From Synergistes jonesii (GTDB taxonomy: Bacteria; Synergistota; Synergistia; Synergistales; Synergistaceae): a stretch of DNA of 64,000 bases. The notes beneath the pieces are model-generated. The model did not search any database and had not been told where the DNA came from. It was given only the letters and a program-made list of their open reading frames with translations. Every line of letters starts with the position of its first letter. The first letter of the stretch is position 1. A program made the translations under genes and the position numbers. Shown piece by piece: positions 58,397 to 64,000 of the stretch. The stretch lies in contig NZ_JMKI01000002.1 of NCBI RefSeq assembly GCF_000712295.1, forward strand, positions 15 to 64,014, in the 5' to 3' direction.

Positions 58397-58633
58397 TTGC
58401 AGATGAATTTGATCGAAATGAAAAACGGCGAGAGCGCGGTCATAAAAGTACTTCCGAACGGAGAAGCCGCGCAGCGCCTTGAAGCGCTCGGGCTCCACGG
58501 GGGCAAAACGATAGAAAAGTTGTCCTGCATGCCGTTCGGCGGCCCGGTCACGGTATTGCTCGACGGGCGTCAGTTCGCGATATCCCACGGGATAGCGGAA
58601 CAGATCGAAATAGAGATACAGCCTGCGGGCTGA
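58397..58633 (+). CDS. feoA: FeoA-domain protein
   Basis: A 78-residue SH3-like FeoA protein. TTG 58,397 is 6 bases from AGGAG, while ATG 58,403 is 12 away, so the TTG start is preferred. The core (AAQRLEALGLHGGKTIEKLSC, GGPVTVLLDGRQFAIS) is the usual beta-barrel. It associates with FeoB at the membrane and is needed for ferrous iron uptake, probably by affecting complex assembly or GTPase activity. feoB starts 14 bases later. Confidence 0.92.
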   Translation: MQMNLIEMKNGESAVIKVLPNGEAAQRLEALGLHGGKTIEKLSCMPFGGPVTVLLDGRQFAISHGIAEQIEIEIQPAG

Positions 58634-58647
58634 CGGCCGAAGCGGGT

Positions 58648-60426
58648 ATGGGCTGCAAAGATTGCGGAGCCTGCTCCGCCGGAGAGACACCTATAAGAGA
58701 GGACGGACGCATGCGCATCCTGCTGATGGGAAACCCCAATGTCGGCAAGAGCGTATTTTTTTCGCGCTTAACGGGCGTCCATGCGCTTTCGTCGAACTAT
58801 CCTGGTACGACGGTCGGTTTCACGCAGGGCGTGATCAGACATAAAGGTCTCTGCGCCGACCTCATCGACGTGCCCGGGGCCTACACGCTCGACCCGACGA
58901 ACGAGGCCGAGGAGATAGCGCGCCGCATAATAAACGAAGGCGCGGACCGCGTCATCCTCGTCATCGACGCGACGGCGCTCGAACGTAACCTCGTTATGGC
59001 GCTGCAAGTGCTGGCTTATCACATTCCGACTATCATAGCCCTCAACATGACGGACGAGGCGCGGCACAAGGGGATACTGCTTGACGTCGAAAGGCTCGAA
59101 AAGGAGCTGGGCGTGCCCATCTACAAGACCGTCGCGACGACGGGCAGCGGAATCAGCGATATCGTGGACAATATGGACAAGGCTCGCGTAAGCGGCATTA
59201 CAGCGATGACGAAGGAAGAGCGCTGGCAGAAGATAGGGCACATCATCGCGGAGGTGCAGACTGTGACGCATCGCCATCACACGCTGCTCGACCGCGCGGA
59301 GGACATATCTGCGCACCCTCTCTTCGGCGGGCTCGCCGGCATCGTCATCCTGACGCTCAGCTTCACTCTGATACGCTTCCTCGGCGAAGGACTTGTCGAT
59401 CATATATTCGATCCGATTTTTGAAAACCTCTGGCTTCCGCTGCTGAATAAATTGTCCGCGTTCCTCGGAGAGGGTTATCTGCGCTCGCTGCTGATAGGCC
59501 GGCTCTTCGACGGGGCGATAGACCTCGAACAGAGCATGGGAGTGCTTTCTACGGGCTTTTACGTGGAATTCGGAATGGTGCTGCCTTATATAATCGCCTT
59601 CTACGCGGCGCTCTCATTCCTCGAGGATCTGGGCTACCTGCCGCGCCTCGCTGTCGTATTCGACGCGCTGCTGCACCGCTTCGGCATCCACGGCTACGCT
59701 ATAATCCCCACGCTGCTCGGCTTCGGCTGCAACGTTCCGGGTATACTCGCGACGCGCGTGCTCGAATCGAAGCGCGAGCGCTTCATCGCGGCGACGCTTA
59801 TCTCGGTAGGCGTTCCCTGCGTGTCTATACAGGCCATGCTGGCGTCGACGCTCGGCCCTTTCGGCGTGAAGTACATCGCTTCGGTCTACGTCGTCCTGCT
59901 GATAGTATGGCTGATACTCGGACGGCTGATGAACCTGACTCTTTCCGGCTTCAGTCCAGAACTGATAGTCGAGATACCGCCTTACCGCATTCCTTCGCTC
60001 AAGGCCTGGATGGCGAAGCTGTGGTTCCGCATCAAGGACTTTTTCCTCGAGGCGACCCCTCTCGTGCTGGGCGGCATTTTTCTCGTAAACATACTCGACA
60101 TGGCGGGGATTTTGGAGCGCATCGGCCGCGCGCTGACGCCCTTCTTCCACAAGGTCCTGGGGTTGCCGCCGTCGACGGCAGTGCCGGTCGTCATGGGGAT
60201 GTTCCGCAAGGACATAGCTATGGGACTGCTGATCCCGCTGAACCTTACCGCCCACCAGATGCTCGTCGCCGTAATAGTGCTCTCTATGACTTTCCCCTGC
60301 ATCGCGACCTTCGTCGTGATGTGGAAGGAGCTCGGCGCGCTGCGTATGCTCGAGGCGAGCGCGCTGATGATATGCTCCGCGGTTGCGGCCGGCGCGCTTC
60401 TCAATCTCTTACTTGCCGCGCTTTAA
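58648..60426 (+). CDS. feoB: Ferrous iron transporter B
   Basis: A 592-residue FeoB. The GTPase part has G1 GNPNVGKS (28-35), G2 in YPGTT, G3 DVPGAYTL and G4 NMTDEA. The membrane part has gate motifs with conserved cysteines (GFGCNVPGILATR and VGVPCVSIQA). Ahead of the GTPase lies a short extension with Cys3, Cys6 and Cys9 (CKDCGAC), which could bind a metal or a small iron-sulfur cluster. It is shorter than E. coli FeoB and has no FeoC-like tail. It imports Fe2+ across the cytoplasmic membrane in anoxic conditions. Confidence 0.95.
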   Translation: MGCKDCGACSAGETPIREDGRMRILLMGNPNVGKSVFFSRLTGVHALSSNYPGTTVGFTQGVIRHKGLCADLIDVPGAYTLDPTNEAEEIARRIINEGADRVILVIDATALERNLVMALQVLAYHIPTIIALNMTDEARHKGILLDVERLEKELGVPIYKTVATTGSGISDIVDNMDKARVSGITAMTKEERWQKIGHIIAEVQTVTHRHHTLLDRAEDISAHPLFGGLAGIVILTLSFTLIRFLGEGLVDHIFDPIFENLWLPLLNKLSAFLGEGYLRSLLIGRLFDGAIDLEQSMGVLSTGFYVEFGMVLPYIIAFYAALSFLEDLGYLPRLAVVFDALLHRFGIHGYAIIPTLLGFGCNVPGILATRVLESKRERFIAATLISVGVPCVSIQAMLASTLGPFGVKYIASVYVVLLIVWLILGRLMNLTLSGFSPELIVEIPPYRIPSLKAWMAKLWFRIKDFFLEATPLVLGGIFLVNILDMAGILERIGRALTPFFHKVLGLPPSTAVPVVMGMFRKDIAMGLLIPLNLTAHQMLVAVIVLSMTFPCIATFVVMWKELGALRMLEASALMICSAVAAGALLNLLLAAL

Positions 60427-60452
60427 ATTATAAAATGGAGAAAGTTTTTGCG

Positions 60453-61325
60453 ATGAACATTTTAAAAAACACGCTGCCAGCATTAATCGCGGCAATCGTT
60501 GCGGCGGCTTCGCCGGCCCTCGCAGACGTCGTGCTCACGGCGCCCCCGGAAGCAGGGATAGGGCAGCCTTTCATCGCGGAGCTCGAGGCCGACGGCGAAG
60601 AGCTATCCGACGTCAGGCTGCACTGGCTCGGACACGACGCGATACTCTCGCCCTTATCCAAAGAAAACGGCGTGCAGAGATTTTCCGCGATCGTCGGAAG
60701 TGATCTGAAAAACGCGAAGGCGGGGAACTTCCCGCTCGCGGTGACCTTCACGGCCGGCGGCAAAAGCGGCGAGATAAGGCATTCGATAAAGCTGACGCCG
60801 AGAAAATATCCGTCGGAAAAGCTGACCGTCGATCCCACTAAGCTCTCTCCGCCAAAGGAAGCGACGGCGAGGATAGAGCGCGAAGCGAAGGAGGGGCGCG
60901 CCGCCCTGATGACGAACAGCGCGGGAGGCGCTCCGGCACTGCCCTTTGTCCGGCCGGTTCCCGGCTCCTTCAGCTCAGTCTACGGCAAGAGCCGTTACTT
61001 CAACGGCACTTTCCGTGGGCGCCACGGCGGAGCCGACCTGCGCGCGAAAGAGGGCACTCCGGTGAGGGCCGCCGCCGCGGGGCGGGTCGTACTGACGGGG
61101 GATTTCTGGTTCGCTGGCAAATGTATTTACGTCGACAACGGCGCCGGGCTCGTGACCTTTTACTGCCACCTTTCTAAGATAAACGTCAAAAAGGGAGAGA
61201 TGATAAACGCCGGAGAGGTGATAGCGCTCTCCGGCAAAACGGGGCGGGTTACAGGCCCCCATCTTCACTTCTCCGTCGCGTGGCGCGGCGAATTCTTCGA
61301 TCCGGCTCCACTTCTCGCCGACTGA
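60453..61325 (+). CDS. Secreted M23/LytM peptidoglycan peptidase
   Basis: About 290 residues from ATG 60,453, preceded at 12 bases by GGAG; the earlier ATG 60,435 has no ribosome-binding site, and the longer frame lies inside feoB. A signal peptide (residues 1-22, ending ASPALA) precedes a beta-rich domain, and the LytM peptidase occupies about residues 165-290: RGRHGGADLRAKEG gives the first His and Asp, and GPHLHFSV the HxH pair. It cleaves cross-links in the wall from outside the membrane. All zinc ligands are present, so it is likely active rather than a regulatory LytM. Confidence 0.9.
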   Translation: MNILKNTLPALIAAIVAAASPALADVVLTAPPEAGIGQPFIAELEADGEELSDVRLHWLGHDAILSPLSKENGVQRFSAIVGSDLKNAKAGNFPLAVTFTAGGKSGEIRHSIKLTPRKYPSEKLTVDPTKLSPPKEATARIEREAKEGRAALMTNSAGGAPALPFVRPVPGSFSSVYGKSRYFNGTFRGRHGGADLRAKEGTPVRAAAAGRVVLTGDFWFAGKCIYVDNGAGLVTFYCHLSKINVKKGEMINAGEVIALSGKTGRVTGPHLHFSVAWRGEFFDPAPLLAD

Positions 61326-61343
61326 CGGCGGCGGTCCGGAAGC

Positions 61344-62057
61344 CTATTCGTCTGAAACGTTTTCTCTGCGCCAGAGGCACTTGTCCCTGCGCGAGCAGAC
61401 GGCGCACATCTTTACGCTCGGCTCTCCGCCGTAGTGCGGCCCGATTCCCGTCAGCGATGATTCTGAGAGATGCGGGATCAAAAACGACGCGTCATTGAGC
61501 GTCAGCCCTATCATCTCACCGTGCGCGAGACGGTAGAGGTCGCGTTGTCCTTCGACGCTCCAGCCGGGCACGGAGCCCGGCTGCATCACCGGCCCTGCGC
61601 CCCAGCCCTTCGAAGCCGCTATTTCGCTCACTCGCGCGTGCGCCTTCGACGACAGCCCCGCAAGGGCGAGCACGCCAAAGACGTCGAGATAGTACATCAG
61701 CAGATAGTCGCCGGCCTTCTCGCTTTCGCGCATGGAGTCGATCAACCGCGAGCCGACCGTGCAGAGCAGAATCGCAACTTCCTCGGCCGGCGCCAGCAGC
61801 CCCGCCTTGGGGCCGACGAAGAGCTTCTCGCACCTTCCGCCTTCCCGCGATATTACTATATAGCCATCCCCATCGCTCTCTTTTTTGTAAATTTCCAGCG
61901 CACTCCGCATGTCGAGGCAGACGAGCCCCTTTTCATAGGCGCGCTTGACGGTGTTTATCATATCTTCGGAGGGCTTTCTCTTGCGCCCCTTTTTGAGGGC
62001 GTTTGAGATCATCTCTTCCCAGCCGAAGGAAACGCCGCTGATTTCTAAAATTTCCAT
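61344..62057 (-). CDS. Methionine-synthase activation domain-like protein
   Basis: A 237-residue protein resembling a stand-alone vitamin B12-dependent methionine synthase activation domain: the SAM-contact segment reads MQPGSVPGWSVEGQRDLYRLAH. The C-terminus carries a cysteine set (CAVCSRRDKCLW) that could hold an iron-sulfur cluster. The ATG has GGAGAAAGG upstream. Downstream of a RamA-like activator, it probably helps reactivate a corrinoid methyltransferase or supplies a regulatory domain for one. No MetH catalytic modules are present. It converges with the LytM gene, with 18 bases between stops. Confidence 0.8.
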   Translation of the reverse strand: MEILEISGVSFGWEEMISNALKKGRKRKPSEDMINTVKRAYEKGLVCLDMRSALEIYKKESDGDGYIVISREGGRCEKLFVGPKAGLLAPAEEVAILLCTVGSRLIDSMRESEKAGDYLLMYYLDVFGVLALAGLSSKAHARVSEIAASKGWGAGPVMQPGSVPGWSVEGQRDLYRLAHGEMIGLTLNDASFLIPHLSESSLTGIGPHYGGEPSVKMCAVCSRRDKCLWRRENVSDE

Positions 62058-62079
62058 ATCCTTTCTCCCCGCAGGGACA

Positions 62080-63675
62080 TCAGTCGAATGAGAGGTTTTT
62101 TACGAAGGTACGCTGAAAATCCCTGTGCGTCGCAAGCTCGATATGCCTTGCGTCCTTTGCCACGGCTAGGGCTTCTTTCCACAGCTCGGGACGGATTATG
62201 AACTCTATCGCGCCGAGTCCAGAGCTGTTGCCCACAGACGTTATCTTTTCACGTGCGATGCGCGGCAGTATGCCTATACGCATCGCGTTCTCGACCGTTA
62301 TATAATTTCCGAAGGAGCCGGCCACGTAAAAGCGGGCGACATCGCCGACGCTTTTGCCGGCTTCTTCGAGCATCAGCTCGACGCCCGTCGCTATCGCGCT
62401 CTTTGCGAGCTGCACCTTGCGGATATCCTTCTGCGTGATATAGACCCCGCCTCTTTTGCCGCGCGACAGCAGGAAGCGTTTCTTATCCGCTTCGAGCCTC
62501 GTGGAAAAATCCGTCCCCTCTGGCAGAGATTTAGCGAACTTCCCGCTTGCGTTGATCACCTTTTCGTCGAGCAGGACGCCTACCGCGTCGACTAAGCCGG
62601 AGCCACAGACTCCGACCGCCGGCGTCCCGTCGACAGTGGAGACGGCCAGCCTGCCGTTTTCGCTTTTGACATGGTCGACGGCGCCGCCGGCCGCGCACAT
62701 CCCCTGGGAAATCATTGCGCCTTCGAGCGCCGGCCCGGCGGCAGCCGAGCAGCAGAGAAGAAAATCGCGGCAGCCGAGCACCATTTCGTTGTTCGTCCCG
62801 ATGTCTACCAGCAGAGAAAGCTCCTTCCTCTTCGCCATTCCCGTATAGACTATGCCGGCCGTTACGTCGCCGCCGACGAAGCCGGAGATGTTCGGCATGA
62901 GGGCCACGGGCGTGCGAGGCAGGAGCGCGAGATTCATATGCGACGCCGTGAGTATCGGGAAGGTTTTGAACATCGGCTCAAACGGCGCCCTTCCGATGCT
63001 CTTCGGCGACACGCCGGCGAAAAGGTGCTCCATAGTGGCGTTAGCCGATATTACGACCTCGCTTATCTCCTCTTCGGAGACCGACGCACTCCTCTGTAAA
63101 TTAAAAATGAGCCTGTTTATCGCACCGACGACCTTGGCCTTAAGGATGGAAAGCCCCTCCTCGCTTTCCGACGCGAAGCTTATGCGCGAAATCACGTCGG
63201 CCCCGTAAGCCGACTGCGGATTGGCGGAGGAGGAGACGGCCGTCGTAGCCGCGGCGCTTTTGTTTACCAGATAGGCGACGAGGGTCGTGGTCCCAATGTC
63301 GACGGCGACGGCGTATTCGGCCCTTCCGGCGCAGCGAGCCTGAGGGTGCGCGAAGCCGGCGGGCGTTTTCGCGCCGCACGGATCGGCGTCTACCCTTTCG
63401 ACGGTCATTCCGCGCTCGGCTCTCGTCACGCACGCAAGCCTTATTCCCGCCCTTATTTCTTCGTCGCTGAGAAGCAGACGCTCGCCGTCCGTGCATTCGG
63501 GGACGACCCTTGTGACCTTCACCCTGCACTTGCCGCAGGTTCCCCTGCCTCCGCACGGCTGATCAAGGGGCGCTCCGCAGCGGGCCATGAGCTCGCCCAG
63601 CGTTTCACCCTCGCGCGGCTCCGCGTCGGTGCTGGTGATTATGCGAACGTATTTCTTCTCGTTCTCCTCCAACAT
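62080..63675 (-). CDS. RamA-like corrinoid activation protein (2Fe-2S plus ASKHA)
   Basis: About 531 residues from ATG 63,675 (GGGAGGGGGAG upstream). The N-terminal ferredoxin domain has the [2Fe-2S] ligands Cys41, Cys47, Cys50 and Cys82 (CGGRGTCGKC and the later ACVTR). From about residue 115 it is an ASKHA-type DUF4445 domain: YAVAVDIGTTTLVAYLV, SLLVDIGTNNEMVLG, and VCGSGLVDAVG. Such proteins use ATP to reduce inactive Co(II) corrinoid to Co(I) in methyltransferase systems. It lies in an operon with the activation-domain-like protein; the matching methyltransferase is presumably beyond the right edge. Confidence 0.9.
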   Translation of the reverse strand: MLEENEKKYVRIITSTDAEPREGETLGELMARCGAPLDQPCGGRGTCGKCRVKVTRVVPECTDGERLLLSDEEIRAGIRLACVTRAERGMTVERVDADPCGAKTPAGFAHPQARCAGRAEYAVAVDIGTTTLVAYLVNKSAAATTAVSSSANPQSAYGADVISRISFASESEEGLSILKAKVVGAINRLIFNLQRSASVSEEEISEVVISANATMEHLFAGVSPKSIGRAPFEPMFKTFPILTASHMNLALLPRTPVALMPNISGFVGGDVTAGIVYTGMAKRKELSLLVDIGTNNEMVLGCRDFLLCCSAAAGPALEGAMISQGMCAAGGAVDHVKSENGRLAVSTVDGTPAVGVCGSGLVDAVGVLLDEKVINASGKFAKSLPEGTDFSTRLEADKKRFLLSRGKRGGVYITQKDIRKVQLAKSAIATGVELMLEEAGKSVGDVARFYVAGSFGNYITVENAMRIGILPRIAREKITSVGNSSGLGAIEFIIRPELWKEALAVAKDARHIELATHRDFQRTFVKNLSFD

Positions 63676-63712
63676 GCTACTCCCCCTCCCGGCCGTCAAC
63701 ACAAGGGACGTC

Positions 63713-64000
63713 TCAGCCGTTATCGGAAACGTCAAAGAAGATGTGTGTTGAAAGATGAATTTTCCGTATCCCTCCGGCTATCGTCGCCTCGGTGTCCTCA
63801 CGTTTATACGTTACCGTGGGATTTTTGGCGCCGGCGTCCATAGCGCGCGATTTGATCCACGGTACTATTGTATTTATAGTATCATTTACGGCGTTATCTA
63901 TAAACTCATAATCTTTTATTCCAAAAGGAAGATGGGCGCGGTAGCCGCCCTCGGCTGCAAGGGGCGTGATGAGCACCGCGTAGCGCAGGAAGAAGGTGCC
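63713..64000 (-). CDS. C-terminal fragment of an unidentified gene (cut by the window)
   Basis: A minus-strand frame is open from the right edge to a stop at 63,713, giving 95 codons without its start; the GTG at 63,976 is in frame but no ribosome-binding site makes it a true start. The visible part (TPLAAEGGYRAHLPFGIKDY, TINTIVPWIKSRAMDAG, TYKREDTEATIAGG) is soluble and mixed alpha/beta. I do not recognise the family. Its stop lies 38 bases before the RamA-like start, so it probably belongs to the same operon. Confidence 0.6.
   Translation of the reverse strand, partial: GTFFLRYAVLITPLAAEGGYRAHLPFGIKDYEFIDNAVNDTINTIVPWIKSRAMDAGAKNPTVTYKREDTEATIAGGIRKIHLSTHIFFDVSDNG

Noticed and set aside
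59907-60452. Upstream extension of the LytM peptidase frame
   Set aside because: It lies inside feoB; the signal peptide starting at 60,453 and the nearby GGAG define the real start.

Overview
The window looks like a chromosomal segment of an anaerobic, amino-acid-fermenting bacterium, most likely a Synergistota member of the Cloacibacillus/Synergistes type. That is inference from gene content: a TAXI-type TRAP transporter with DUF1850, diaminopropionate ammonia-lyase, a 2-hydroxyacyl-CoA dehydratase-family (double-cubane type) pair, selA-selB, a second-type EF-G, YgiQ, HyuA/HyuB and a corrinoid-enzyme activation operon. No rRNA or species marker is present, so the lineage is not proven. Host DNA is GC-rich, with an AT-rich island at about 45.8-50.5 kb.

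Layout. 1-11.1 kb is the late region of a podovirus-like prophage, all on the minus strand: a large polyvalent protein cut off at its 5' end, a RelB/DinJ-YafQ toxin-antitoxin pair, a T7-type tail fibre, an NlpC/P60-like tail protein, a gut-phage tail protein, and a lysis cassette (lytic transglycosylase, M15 peptidase, two holins, spanin-like pair) running off the left edge. 11.2-14.3 kb holds a radical SAM/SPASM enzyme and dpaL. 14.5-14.9 kb is a Val-Asp-Phe-Gly tRNA operon. 14.9-21.7 kb carries ygiQ, a YgjP metallopeptidase, an MBL-fold hydrolase, an orphan Eco57I-like N6-adenine methyltransferase and an EamA transporter. 21.8-29.8 kb has a tRNA-Val, the dehydratase/activator pair preceded by a possible UGA-containing small ORF, a class II aldolase, an acyl-CoA ligase, a membrane-anchored periplasmic-binding-like protein and a DUF1850 protein. 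29.8-33.8 kb encodes the TAXI TRAP system.

34-45.7 kb is housekeeping: EF-G-II, an MFS transporter, trmB, rsmA, lepA-hemW and selA-selB. 45.8-54.7 kb is a probable imported catabolic island: GntR regulator, D-2-hydroxyacid dehydrogenase, DHDPS/NAL-family aldolase, sodium:solute symporter, HyuA, HyuB. It looks like a self-contained uptake-and-degradation route for an unknown, possibly cyclic-amide, compound. 54.6-57.7 kb has a degraded membrane-gene remnant, an unusual MerR/zinc-ribbon/degenerate-methyltransferase fusion with its own operator, and an orphan hisD-like gene. 57.8-58.3 kb is a minus-strand Leu-fMet-Met-Pro tRNA operon. 58.4-61.3 kb has feoA, feoB and a secreted LytM peptidase. 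61.3-64 kb has a methionine-synthase-activation-like protein, a RamA-like iron-sulfur activator and the end of an unidentified gene.

The least conventional items are the MerR/methyltransferase-fold regulator with its dyad promoter, the catabolic island, the anchored sensor-like protein at 27.5-29.1 kb, and the double-cubane-type pair with its small upstream ORF.
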